Assembly: GCF_023078275.1 (NCBI RefSeq)
Contig: NC_062977.1
Location: 19,700,585-19,764,584 of the forward strand
Source: Leguminivora glycinivorella
Taxonomy: Eukaryota > Arthropoda > Insecta > Lepidoptera > Tortricidae
DNA length: 64,000 bases
Reading direction: 5' to 3'
Shown: piece after piece, positions 35,238 to 47,813 of the stretch
How the letters are laid out: each line of letters starts with the position of its first letter
Position numbering within the stretch: the first letter of the stretch is position 1
Notes under the pieces: generated by a model
The model's database searches: none
Seen by the model: the letters and a program-made list of their open reading frames with translations, nothing else
Told to the model about the DNA's origin: nothing
Position numbers and translations under genes: made by a program

Positions 35238-37814
35238 AGCGCAAGTTGTTCTAGACTGTCTGATGAGACTGTACTCTCAGTGTTTAGAACTCAATAAACA
35301 CGTGAAAGATCGAATATAAAAAATAACTGATTTAAATCTAATAACAGAACCTGAATGCGGCTTCGGCGGGAGTTCTGTTTGATCCAGGCGCGCGCATGAG
35401 ATGATGGGGGCCTATAATGAGATTACCGGGGATTTTATTATGGAACTCGCTAATGTACTGCAAATGCAGAGATAGCTGACGTCCGAAAGCGAAGTTGTTA
35501 AATATACTCCAATTATCTAGGTCTGTTTAGTTAGTAAATATGTAAATACATATTATATAAAGTATCCTACTTCTGTTTCACCTGGGCCTACACGAAGTGG
35601 GGTATGGTTAATTTATGAATATAATGGATCGTATTGGTGAATGTTCCTAGCTCTTCCGTGAGCGACGTGCTGACTTACCTTTGTGAAAAAGTTCTAAATT
35701 AGATTTTAGTCTCTCAATAGTTGGTGGGAACCGGGACCTATTTGTTTCATTAATCGGATCAGCGAAGAGAAAAGTGCTAATCAGAATTAGATTATTGATT
35801 TTACTTCGATAAGCCAAAATCCTCGTTACCCTTTTTTATTAAACCTCTTAAGTCGAAACTCCATTTTTTTCAGTATCATAGATTTGTGTTTTTAAAATAT
35901 AAAAAAAGTTGTAACCTAAGCCTGTTAAATATAGGCCCGTTTACCGGATGAAGCTACAATCGATCAACAGTTTGCTATAAAACGAGTGTTTCCAAAACGT
36001 GTCCGGGTTATGGAAGGGATCGACTGTTTTTTTTTGTTTTACGATAAGGCGGCCGCCTGTTTAAAAAGAAACAGACAGGAATCGGGTGCCATAGACACAT
36101 CAAGGTAGCGAGGAATCGAATCCCTTATAAAGTTGAATGTCTCGAATCATTCGCCGCTGAAAGAAAGGCTCTTACAATTCTCCGGCCAGAAAGTGTTAAT
36201 ATCGGGTTAAAGACATTTATTATTTTCAAAATGTACATTTCACTTATTGAGACTTACCAACTAGTACATATTTACATACATGCCATGCAGTTTTGCTCGT
36301 GAGCGTTGAGTTATATTAGTAAAGTTGTGTTCTTTTATTACATTTACTTTTAATATCTTTCGGTCGATTCGCCATAACAACCTCAGCATTCCCCCCTAAA
36401 ATTTAGCTAAACAGTGTTGATGCTATTCTTATTACTTCTCCCTTTGCCTAGTAGTAAACACGTCTATAGTATAGCCGAAACATATATCCGCAATTTGTCC
36501 ACCTGAGATGGCTATTTCGTCGGTAATTTAGTTGGGTATTGAGCAAGGCACTATAGGCTGGAACATACCTACCGTTTAATCCTAACACAAGGACCGTCGT
36601 TGAGACGATAGGGCCACTGACAAGACAAAAGGACTAAGGGACCTGCTACAAGATGAACAAGCTAAGTTTATCTGAGATAAATATTCCTAGTTTTTTGCTA
36701 AATAGTCTAAAGATTCATCTGATGAAGGCTCCATAAGATTTAAAAGCAAATACATATTATCACTCTAATTTAAATTAAGTATCATTGCTCTTAAAAATAA
36801 TGCTCTTGATAACATTCATTGTAATCCCTACAGTTTCAATGAATACATTTTTGTGTCTTCTCAACTGCGCAGCAGCGAATCAGTGGACAATAACAAAGAA
36901 ATATGACTTCATTGTATTTAATAAATAATATACGGATTTCTTGCCTATTCACTGCCTAGTACGAATTTAAGGGACGGCTGTTCCCTTTACCTGTTTGCTA
37001 ACTGTACTACCGCAGGTAAAAAATCAATTCTACCTGTGAATTTTGGGTTTGCGCTTGAGATTAATCTATTTCGTAATACTGAGAGACTATCGCGGAAACT
37101 GTTTTTAAACTAGGTATCTTTCTATATCACTCTAATCATCCTTTAATGAGAGTAAAAGGGAAAAACACACAATTTTTAAAGTTAGGTGTACGCATAAGTT
37201 TGATAATTCAGTTCTTATTTTAAAACTATTTGAAGAAGATTATTACCCTAGGTCGCGGTTCGCGGTACAGAAGCTCAAACTTACATCGTAATTTAAAAGT
37301 TAAACTGTTTGGAACGAGAAAGATCCACCACGATATTTTCTGAAAGGCTTTATAGTCAACTAGCTTGGTATAGATTTTATGAAATGCATGTTTTCCTCAT
37401 TAATAAAGTGTCATTGTTGATAAAAACAATTCTGTGAGATGCATTCATATAAAATATATTAAAATGGGTCAGTTTTTAAGTCGATATGTTTTGCTCTCTA
37501 AATTAATTCCAATTCAAATGTGCGTGCGTTAGATGACCTACATAAATACATATCTGACTTGACAGTTATCGAATTTATCGAGCAATATTCCACTTGAATT
37601 TTGAAGATGTATGGTACACGAGGTGTTAATTAATAAATTTATTGCGTAGCCTGTTTTAAGAAGATAACACACTTATCAAATTATTCCGACAACGCCCACT
37701 TAACCGTGGCCTAGGTCTGAGACAGCGATAGATTTGTACGCAAATTCGTCACGGCGACATTATTTTTTGCGCATCTTTCTCCTTGCGTTTCACTCGACAC
37801 GCTCAGAATCACGA

Positions 37815-37963
37815 CTGGGCCTGTAGCCAAGAGTACCTACAGTCGTTGAGGCTCCGCGGCAGACGATACTCAACTGTCGCGTCAATGCAGAAGAATAGGT
37901 AAAGATAACTACGATACGCTACGGAGCTTCAACGATTGAAATCTTGGCTACTCGGCCTGGGTT
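37815..37963. mobile_element. MITE with imperfect gggcctgtagccaaga ends
   Basis: Left gggcctgtagccaagagtac then gttgaggctccg pairs with right cggagcttcaacgatt then atcttggctactcggcctg. About 149 bp. Confidence 0.65.
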
Positions 37964-38912
37964 GTAGACGATTTTACGTCGTGTCGTGTCTTACTGTTGG
38001 TCTCATTTATCTCTCACTGATAGTAAATTTATTAGTTCTTAAAATTTTAACATGACTTCTGCTAGTTCCAGACTTATTTTGTAAATTTAGTTTTTGTGAG
38101 TGTAAGCTGGCAAGCAGAAAAAGTATACACTATTTATGAAACACGTATCCGTTTTAAAATTATAATATGCCTTTGAAGCTGGGTGGGCTTGGCTCATTCA
38201 TGTGACGAAAAGGGGATAACTGCTACAAATAGTTTGAAATATATAAAATTCAGACAATATTAGGTATATGATAGGGTCGTAGTCGTAGTACAAATGAAAA
38301 CTATATATTTCTAGAAATTACTGTTGAAATGTTTCTTTTTTAAGGAAACGTAGGCGTTTCTGCTTCCCAAAACTTTGTTTTACTGCTGCATTTAAGCTTC
38401 CCTTCAATATAAAAATGAGGAAAGGAAGTATTAACACATCCCAATAAACTAATACAACTAGCTACCAATTAAGTAAGTACTGAACTGCAAAAAACTGCAA
38501 AAAAAGGTATTACCTTTTTATGCCCGAAGCCTGCCAATTCTATACCTAATTGAACGCTTACTTAATTACGTTGCTTAGCGTAGCTGCCTTCGCGAATAAT
38601 TTACCGAACGGCAACCGAGACGCTGTGAACGGGCACTAATTAAGATGTCAATGCGGAAATGATAGATGAATAGATGTAAATTCAGAGGTAGGTTAATGCA
38701 CAATCAATAGTAGCATAGCAGCCAACTGCCAAACTGCTCAAAAATATCCGAACATGCACTGTGATGTCTTGTGGCTTTCGGTGTGTTGCTTAGCGGAGTT
38801 TTGTTCGCCATTCATTTGCCGAACGGCAACCAAGATGTTCTGAACGGGCAGTAATTAAGATTTCAATGCGGAAATTAGATGCTAATTCAGAGGTTAGTAT
38901 GTTATGTACATT

Positions 38913-38962
38913 GAGAAATTATGAATGAATTCATTGATAAATTCGCCATGCACTTTTGCAGC
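38913..38962. repeat. Half copy of the 24741-24822 MITE
   Basis: gagaaattatgaatgaattc, attgataaattcgccatg and cacttttgcagct match the complement of the other element's body. Confidence 0.55.
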
Positions 38963-40217
38963 TCACTTCTTAATAGAGCATACACCTTGGAGGATCTATT
39001 ACGGCTATTAAATATATCGCATTTGCGTACCGTAAAAATGTCTGCTGAATTTTGCGTAGCTGGAGTAGTAATCGGAGGTAAAGGCGCAAAAACTCATGTC
39101 AAAAATATTGAGACACACACACATCAAATTGAGAATATATTTTTATAATTTCTGTCTGTATAGAAATAAGTAAAAAACACATTCTCATTTTGATGCTCAC
39201 ATGCATATGTAAATAGGTATACATTTTTTTTTTGCATATTGTGCAAGGTTTGTGAACGTTGTGATATATAGGTAAGTTTTTAATCCCATTCCTCTTGATA
39301 AACTGGCTAATGCATTGAACTATTTTGCGGCATCAATTCGACATCCAAATGTACCTTTATACACAGAGTTTTTTTTGTTTACCGTTAAATTCGACACGTT
39401 GTTAGGTTCATTGTCAGGAACCATCCTGTATATATCACTTTTAGTTAAATTCGCGAAAACATTTTTTTCATCGTTTTCATACATAATAAATGAATTAGTT
39501 AGTGTGAGAGACCCTTAAGAATAATATTCAAGTCAGTGTCAAGTGATTGACAGCACATGTCAAAACAAATAACATTGGGAAGTGGTAAAGGCTGTCACAC
39601 ACATGTTCAGTAATTATTTTTATTTTTTGAATAACTCGATAACCGTAAGAGTTAAGACGCTAGTTTCTTAGAAGAAATAATTGTATTTGATCTAAAGAAC
39701 CATCCCTTAAAGTTAACGGAATTCAATAAAAACAGGGTGTATAATAAATAATTTACAATGAAAACATTAGCTCTTAGCCATGATATAAGACGTCCTTTTT
39801 CAATTAAAGATTTTGAAGGTGAGACTTCAATAGAAGACTTAAATTAAATCTATCGAGAGCACGGCTAGCCACATATGTATTAAGTATTAATAGACGCTAA
39901 GTTCAAAGTCTGACTAACTTTCATTCAAATGCCCTGGTTGCTTGTTATTACGTATTGTTAGATCGAGTAAGGTCAAGTTTGGTAAAGCTGTTATGGGTAC
40001 TTAGCAGTGGCGTGGCTCCTAGTCAAACATAAACTTGATTGCAACTACATAAAATAAATACAGTGGTAAAACTTACAATGTAACGAACTTTGTGCTAGAA
40101 GCAACACTATTAACCCTTGTTGAGATTGAAGCGATAGATATTAGGTATATTCAATGATCAATGAAGACATTAGTTTGAGATAGCTTAGATAATAAAGTTC
40201 ATAAATGCAAATAAAAA

Positions 40218-40345
40218 GCTCATCATCTTTGCGTTATCCCGGCATTTGCCACGGCTCATGGGAGCCTGGGGTCTGCTTTGACAATGAATCCCAAGATTTG
40301 GCGTAGGGACTAGTTTTACGAAAGCCACTTCCAAACCTTCTATTC
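40218..40345 (-). repeat. SINE-like repeat, inverted copy
   Basis: Starts with catcatc (reversed tail), then cccggcatttgccacggctc, atgggagcctgggg and tagttttacgaaagcc; complement of 4605-4740. Confidence 0.65.
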
Positions 40346-40803
40346 AGCGACGTAAAGTTAGCGGTGTAACTTTTTCTAATCAAGGAAATATCCCGCCATC
40401 GCCATCTTCTTTGGTATCCTTTTTCTCGTATTTTTATAGTCATTGTGATTCTCTGATCTGTCCGCTGTCTCATCATGTCATCTTTTTTTATCCGCGAAAC
40501 CTTAATTAGACTAAAAGAGAAAGATTTGCTCGCAATTTGCTTACTTCGGTGTTCATGGTAGCCATGTTAGGCCCTTTGATGAGGATCAACTGACGATTGA
40601 TAAACATTTATCTCTTTGAAATAAAGTCCACGAGTAACGATTTAGCAGGGTACAAGTTGGTATTTATTATACACTACGGCGCTTAGTCCGGCTACTGGAC
40701 TAGATATACAACTAATAGGGTCTCTTATCTCGATCGTAGCTTATCAAATTGATTACTGCTATCGTTTCATAGTAAAGCAGTGCGACGGCTTTATTCTGCA
40801 CAG

Positions 40804-40954
40804 TGTGCGTAGCCGAATGCACAAACGCTCACGATAATATCTCTTTCGTAGCTATCTCTCTATCGCTCTTGCGTATTGGCGCGATAGAGCCAGACTACAT
40901 TTCTGCGGCGTTTCGGTGGCGTTTCGCGTCGCAGAAATGCCATTCGGCTACGCC
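40804..40954. mobile_element. MITE with gcgtagccgaatg ends
   Basis: Left gcgtagccgaatgcac and right gccattcggctacgcc; 150 bp, non-coding. Confidence 0.7.
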
Positions 40955-42670
40955 CCCCGGGATCTGTTTGACTCAAGCTCTTTCTGTACGAAAATAATCT
41001 TAGCGTAATGTAAAGAATTTGTTTTAGCATAGTTACACGACGCTTCCTATTACCCAAGGTCTTTTACAGAGCTAAAGATTAGAGCAAACATTCTTCATAC
41101 CAAAAGCGAAATGTGTAGTAGTTAATCTAGCGATTTGCTTGTTAAGCGACATAAGTTATTACAAATATATTCCTCTTATCGAATCCCCGCATTCTCCTAC
41201 ATAAAGTAAGGTGTGGACGTTTTAATCGGTATCTAGTTTCAAGTCGACTAGAAGTAAATTAGTTCTGCTTTTTGCAACGCGCCCTAAGTATTGGTAGCGT
41301 GGGAAAGGGCGATTGCCTTATCTTTAAGATTATCTAAGTTAAATGGAAAGGAACTCGTTGCGTAGACAAGACGCCAGTCTAATATAACGCTGAATTTGTT
41401 GAACTTATTCGGAAGAGTAAGTACGGAGTATCAACGATTGGCTAACACTTATAAGCGAACGTGTACATATTTACTATCTTGTTTCATCCGCCTTTACGCT
41501 GTAAAGTCTGATTTAATATGATGTTCAACTGTCATTTAACATAATTGAATTATCTCACTGCCTGGCAGACCTTAACGCCATTTAGCCCTATTGAGTAAAT
41601 CAGTGGCAATGTGCGTTTCATAAAATTTGATTCCCACCATCTTGCCTGTACAAGAACAATAAAGATTCAGAGAAGAGTATTCAATGTGTAAAATACTCAA
41701 ATGAAAAAGTCGAAGACATACAAAGCCTTGTCTTGCTTTTTGTTCTATAACAAATACCTATGTACCTAACTACCTATGTACTATTCTATAGATAGATTGG
41801 TAAAAATACAGTCTTATTGTTGCCATCTTGAGAGAAATAAGGTTACTGATTATTTATACATTTAATTTAATCTAGAAAGAATGGAACATTTTAACCCGTC
41901 TGTATTTAATTTCAACTAAAATTTGCTTACTGTTCAGTTGTACAAAATGAGCGTCCCAATTCATTATGAATGCATTACAAACACAAACAGCAGAATTGCA
42001 GAATTTTACGACCGTATAAATAATTCCAATTCTTGAATACTTGACGCGTCCTCTTTGATCCGGAACAAGGGTGTTAACTCAAAAGTGACCAGTTGTAGGT
42101 GTTATCTCGTTGTGACAGGGTTGCGTTCTGGTCAGCCAACTGGGTCGTCGAGGGTCACAGACTAAACAGACACCGCATTATGAAGCGTTCACGTGGTCAC
42201 ATAAGTACAATTTTACTAGTAAAATAATACGAGTTCAGCAGCGCAATTGAGTACTACCTTACGCCTTTACATAGTATAACAGCCCTGCGAGCGTAGCATA
42301 CTTAGTGTGATATATGTGATGACTGAGTTGGCTCGAATTCTCCGTCTAGTAGTGTGGTCTGTGTCGAGGGTACACGCCGCGCCGCAACGTTGACAGAAGG
42401 CCAGTGCGTGTTTGCGTACCGTGTTTAGGTTTGTTTTAGTAATCTGCACTCGGTGGCGGTTGTACGGGCCGATAACGAGCGCTCGGACGGTTTTAACAGC
42501 TCTATACAATTTATTGACATTTCGATTGAAACCAATTTAGGCGTCTGAAAATTGTATGTCGGTTCGGTTTAGTACTGGAAACGGCGAAATGCGGGCATCA
42601 GCTTTGATTTTATTTGCTGGTGTGTATTGCGGTGGTCCCACTGGCTGTTATAAAGCGATGTGCGACCGTT

Positions 42671-42703
42671 ACAAAATTCATAAATACTTACTATGAATTT
42701 TGT
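42671..42703. repeat. Short hairpin, acaaaattcat arms
   Basis: acaaaattcataaatactta then ctatgaattttgt; 11-bp arms. Confidence 0.45.
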
Positions 42704-43571
42704 AAGCCAGTGTGACGCCAGCATTATGACACGAGAATAGTCAGAACAGTCTAAGATGGTAATGATTTTGATACCACAGATGCGCAAGGGTTATTTTAAA
42801 CGTCAAACTTATATCAAACAATGACGTTTACTCAACACGTACAAATCGCCATCTATTTGTCTTGATCTGATTTTAAAACATTTGCATTTTTCTCCATTGA
42901 CACTGGCTATATTTTATTCCAAAAGTTGTAGGTATATAACGAAAGTTTTGTGATTAATTATTTACACAATGAATTATTTGTCAACTTGTTCAATTATACA
43001 ACTCTCTATAATCCCTTGGCTGATGAGATGACATCCAGCTCTGCTGTCTGTTTATCTGCCTCGAAAATAATTTCCAATTTAATTTATTCCGTTGCATGAA
43101 AATAAACGAATGACGTCCCTATTTACAATAATATAAATCGATTTTTAATAAGAGATCTGTTTCAAAGCCTCCATCTCCATAATTGTAAAATGATTTTGTG
43201 CGTCGTCTCTCTAAAATGAACGACTGCTCATATCATTTTCAATGAAAAGTATGACAATTATCATTAATGTAAATGAATCTAAACATAATAGAATATTTTT
43301 GTTGTCTTTAGTAAGTTCGTCCTTTAGGTAATCGATCGCGCTTCTGAACTTCCCCGATCTCGGAACCTGGAGCGTGCAATGCAGAATAAAATTGATAAAG
43401 AATAACATCTTATAAAAGCAATTTCATACTTGTAACTATATTTGCATGCGGCAGCATGCTCTATTAGAACTATTTATATGCTAATTCAAAACACGTTGCT
43501 AATATCTGGTGTGGGGTGAAACTCTCGATTGAATATCCAACCTTTAGTAAACTAAGTTACAAGAAGTTAGG

Positions 43572-43932
43572 AGGGAGATTTTTCAGTGTTCGAGGATATA
43601 TATCAAGATATATATCCAGCGCGGTTCGACGATATATATCAATGGATATAAATATCTGATAATTTTTTTTTTTTATAAATTATGCAATACATAAATGGTT
43701 TTAAAAAAATGTACAGTGTTCTAAATATAGTTTTTTTTGTGTTTGTTGCTGTTTTTCTACTAAATGTTATGTTTTTTAGTAGAATTTTCCTTATGTAAAG
43801 TTGTATTCATAAATAATGCAACAAAATAATAATATGCCTTCCATATAAAATGGATATATATCAAAGTTGATATATATCATAAATATCCGATATTTTGATA
43901 TTTATTATAAATATCGGATATTTTCGAACCCT
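43572..43932. repeat. AT-rich repeat of gatatatatc units, MITE-like
   Basis: The left part has gttcgaggatatatatcaag and a repeated gatatatatcc unit; the right part has ggatatatatcaaagttgat and aaatatcggatattttcgaa then ccc. Ends are roughly inverted (gttcgag/ttcgaac). Non-coding. Confidence 0.5.
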
Positions 43933-45885
43933 TTCGAATGCTGATGGTTAATAAAGACTGAATAACTATAACACGTCACGAGACAGTCAGGTCACAGTCG
44001 CCTGTAATATGTCACTTTTAAATAGAAATACATACTTTTAAAGGTCGCAAAAGTAGGTATGCCACGCGCTCTTATGGCTCTACAAATCGTCTCTCATATT
44101 TTTGCGGTCTTCGTTGTGTAACATATTGTTGTTGGCGACTGCATATCCAAGTTAAAGAAGAAAATAACACAGAATATCCGATGCGAACGCCTAAAATATG
44201 GAAACACCCAATGTTTGGAAATCTAATACAACGTTATTACTTATTACTAGCAGGCGTTAGATTATGTTCACTAAGTTGTACTTTACCAGACAACAACTCC
44301 CACTACTGTTATAACCTAGGTTTTGTACCGTGTATTTGGCTGTTTCATGTTTAATGAAACGTTATCGAATTTCCCGTATTAGGGATACCATTAAATAAAG
44401 TGCCTTCTTAATGTTTCATACCAAACCTCGGAGACGAATGTGATTTGTGACCTCGCTTCTAGCTCAATTCATACCTAAACCAACCGAAATCACGAGAAAT
44501 CTAATTTAGTTCTAACCTATTAGCTTAGATTAAGATGAGAGCCTATAATTCCTTTTAGGGTACGCGTATTTCGTGGAACTCTCACAAGTAGATTTAATAA
44601 ACAAACTATTCGACGAAAAACCAACGCTTGTCTTTTCATGACAGCTCAGCGGTTCAATTTTTAATTCTATTGACATAAAATGTCGTTGAATCTCTAAAAA
44701 TACTCGACGTTGCTAGGAAATCGCCTCGCCTCGCTCCCCAATGCAATTTTCGATAAAATATCGTCCCGAGGATGGCTAGAGTTAGTCTGCGCTGTTATGA
44801 ATCGTTACGGTGCACGTTGATAAATATTTAGACATTGAAACAGTGAAGCGGTTTGGGCCAGAGCGCACTGATCTTAGAAATTAGTTATCAAGATAATATC
44901 AACAACAGTTAAGTCACGTTTCTCTTTCACAGGAGATGCCACTGCCCGTTAATATTTAATTAGATTTGATCTTTGTTGTCAAAAATATAACGGAACTTAT
45001 TGTAACTCCTACTCCTACACAAAAAGTCACACCACTTTACCAATATCTCCTTATTTTCTCTTAATGATAAATTTACGAATGTAAATCAGTGTTAAACTTT
45101 TCACTAAGTAGATATAATATTTCTTTCAAATTGACAAACGCGCTTTTGCTAGTGCGAGATCACTATAAAGACCATTTTGTTTAAAGTATACGCTGCATGA
45201 ATCATATTAGCCAGAACCAGAATCTTGTATCTGAGAGCCTACGTCGTAATCGATAGATTATGAACAGCGTTAGTACGCAAGAAACGCACGAGTGTAATAT
45301 CATTATCGCCTCAATTGATATGGCTGATGGCATAAGTGAACCGTTCAAGTGTTGGCACTATGATCACAGAGGAGTGGACTTACAGAGCATCGGCTTTGTA
45401 GATATGTCTAATAAAAGCTACGCATTGAACCGTATCTCTTCGCGATAAGGTTTAGGAATGTGCCTTTCTCAGTTATCAGCAATGATGGTAGAAAAGCACG
45501 TCCACAGGTCTCGCGTCACGTACACTCGCTGATCAAAACAGTGGAATTACAATATGTTTGAAATTGTTGCTCTGTGAGTTTACTTCTCTGTGATGATAAC
45601 AGTTTATTGGTAGCTATGACGGTCTCGGCGGGAGACTAACTCTTAAAACAACGCTGATCGTGGTTTCTAGGAAAGTTAACATGGGACGTGCCTGAACCTC
45701 TATTCATAAGGCTTTGATATTTATACATAACTTGCACACCGTAAAAATGTAGACGAGTTTATAGTTTCTGAAACTCATTGCAAGAGGCATGTACCTTTAT
45801 CGGTCATCTTGCCTCTTTTATTGTCAAAAAATATCTTAAACGTATAAAAGTACTATAGTTTAGGTTGTTTAGACTGTTTACTTAT

Positions 45886-45985
45886 GGATGAGATTAGCCC
45901 AAGACCGGGATAAGTGGCGTACACGAAGGGAGGCCTATGCTCAGCACTCTCAGCAGTGGGCGATTAATGGCTGAAATTGGTTTTT
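45886..45985 (+). pseudogene. RTE-like LINE C-terminal scrap
   Basis: Plus frame reads AQDRDKWRTRREAYAQHSQQ then WAING, akin to the DR-W-AF--QQW end at 7760-7820, followed by a tail with tgatgg units. Confidence 0.6.
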
Positions 45986-46329
45986 GATGGATGTGCATAA
46001 ACACAAATGAGCACTTATCATTTTGTCTAAACTAAAATGCTTGCATGGTATTTAAGAGTTCTAGTGAAAATCGTAACCTATTAAGTGTTTTGTCCGCTCT
46101 GAATCTCTCACCTCGCGTTCATATCGGTTCAATCAACTTCACGATTTTATTTATCGCGTATTATACTAAGTTATTAATATAACCATGCCGCAGCGTGTAC
46201 CAGCGGCGGTCGTTTCCGAGCCATTGACATTGGCAGTTCACGTTCGAAATAGCGCACGCTAAAAATTTTACGCGTTTACCTATCCCGTAGGTTATTGGCA
46301 TCGAAGTTTAACCGGCCGGCGTTAACCCC

Positions 46330-46834
46330 ATTCTCTTTTTTTTTTTTTTATTATTGATTTATTAACACACAAATAAACAGTTTACATTAGAACAGTGTCC
46401 CACAAAACAGTTTTCACGGTTTGACTGTGGGATCGAGCAGTCTCTACTCTCTTACATTATCACTATTATCATGTATATATAATCAACATATAACTATATT
46501 ATCTATAATACTAATTATTATATGCAGTTTTTAAGGTAACTACGTAGCTTTTTCGCAAACTTCACTTTACATGTTTCCTGTCTGATGTCAGAGGGCAGGC
46601 TGTTGAGTATGTAGGGAAGGCGTTTCTGAATACACCTATCGCCGTAGTAATTAGTGACCCTCGGCACGACAAGCTTGCCCGCAGACACCGACCTGGTACC
46701 ATAAACTTCGTTATAATGTAACTGGGTATGCTCTTGACTGCCATGATTATTATACAGTATTAAATATTTATGCTTAAGGCTCACTGGAAGAATACTTTGG
46801 TTATATTTGGCATGGCGAATTTATTTATGGTGCG
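46330..46834 (-). pseudogene. LINE 3' part, interrupted at its 5' side by the Gypsy element
   Basis: Minus frame 46784-46518 reads NEVYGTRSVSAGKLVVPRVT then NYYGDRCIQKRLPYILNSLP, the C-terminus of a CR1/Jockey-type LINE protein. A reversed poly(A) (T13 near 46340) marks the 3' end. The Gypsy LTR starts at 46835, next to its broken upstream end. Confidence 0.75.
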
Positions 46835-46975
46835 TGTTGTATATATATTGAATACCTATCATAATTGTACATGTGGGTAGTCAAGTAAAGTGGGGTAGGC
46901 TCGATATAAAAATAAATCAGTCTTGATCTAGCTATCTCCGTGGTTTTACTTAGATCCCTAATTCCGAATACTACA
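46835..46975 (+). repeat. 5' LTR of the Gypsy element
   Basis: 141 bp, TGTTG...CTACA, matches the 3' LTR without a visible difference. Contains aataaa (tataaaaataaatcag), a likely poly(A) signal. Very short for a Gypsy LTR. Confidence 0.92.
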
Positions 46976-47036
46976 TGGTGTCAGGTGTAAATTCTGTTTA
47001 TAATCGTAAATAGAACGTGGTAGATATTTATCAGTG

Positions 47037-47813
47037 ATGACGGGAAAAGAAGTTGAAGGTTTAGGCGCTCGGAATAGTGGCTATGCAAGTTTACAACAGC
47101 CGCCGCCGTTATGCGATGGCGGTAACGGGAACATGGCGGACAGTTGGCGTGATTGGAAAAGGGCATTCGATTGGTATTTAGTAGCTTCGGGGCGCAGTGA
47201 GGCATCGGGGAAGGAGAAATGTGCTCTGTTCTTGCACATAATAGGTAAAAGTGGGCGTGAAATATATGAGGAGTTGGACTTTGAAGATAAAGAAAAGGAC
47301 GATTTTGACATGTTGTGCCAAAAGTTTGAATCGAGGTGTGACCCAACAAAAAACATTAACTTCGAGAGACATCTGTTTTTCGAGTGTTATCAAGGAAGTG
47401 ATAAATTCGATAAGTACTTCGCGTCATTGAAAGTGAAAAGTAAATCGTGCAAATTTGGGGATCAACGGGATAGCTTAATATTGACTCAAATGATAAGGGG
47501 GATAAAAGACGGCCAGCTGAGAGAAAGGATGCTTAGAAAGTCAGATTTGGAGCTAAAAGAAGCCGCGGCGTGGTGTAGGGCGGCCGAGGTGGCGAGCGAG
47601 CAGGCCGGGGCCGTGCGCGCCGCCGAGCCGCCGACGCCGGCGCCGGGCGCCGCGGCCGCCGTGGAGCCGCTCGCCGCGCGCGCGCGCGCGCCGCCGCCGC
47701 CCGCCCCCGCCCGCCCACCGGGCCGCCCGCCCGCGCTACCGGTCGGGCCTCGCGGCGGTGTTGGAATTGTAGCTACGCGCATGACAACAACAGGTGCCCA
47801 GCTGTGCAAGTGA
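47037..47813 (+). CDS. gag: Gypsy Gag (capsid) frame
   Basis: About 258 codons from the ATG at 47037. The capsid region includes WRDWKRAFDWYLVASG and FLHIIGKSGREIYEELDF, typical of retrotransposon Gag. From about 47570 the sequence turns into an extremely GC-rich, proline/alanine-rich linker. The frame then ends at 47813 without reaching the zinc knuckles, which lie in the -1 frame. The pol frame is closed by a stop near 47578, so the frame change lies between there and 47813, within (gc)n/(ccg)n tracts where slippage is likely. Confidence 0.85.
   Translation: MTGKEVEGLGARNSGYASLQQPPPLCDGGNGNMADSWRDWKRAFDWYLVASGRSEASGKEKCALFLHIIGKSGREIYEELDFEDKEKDDFDMLCQKFESRCDPTKNINFERHLFFECYQGSDKFDKYFASLKVKSKSCKFGDQRDSLILTQMIRGIKDGQLRERMLRKSDLELKEAAAWCRAAEVASEQAGAVRAAEPPTPAPGAAAAVEPLAARARAPPPPAPARPPGRPPALPVGPRGGVGIVATRMTTTGAQLCK

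Larger units (their letters stand above)
28644..46329. other. nemo intron 1, first part
   Basis: No exon of nemo or of another gene is recognised. Holds MITEs and LINE scraps listed separately. The stretch 28644-31030 and large parts of 35240-37810, 39150-40210 and 40960-45880 show nothing I can name. A somewhat GC-rich patch at 32640-33090 has an open frame (32886-33089) without recognisable protein features. Confidence 0.5.
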
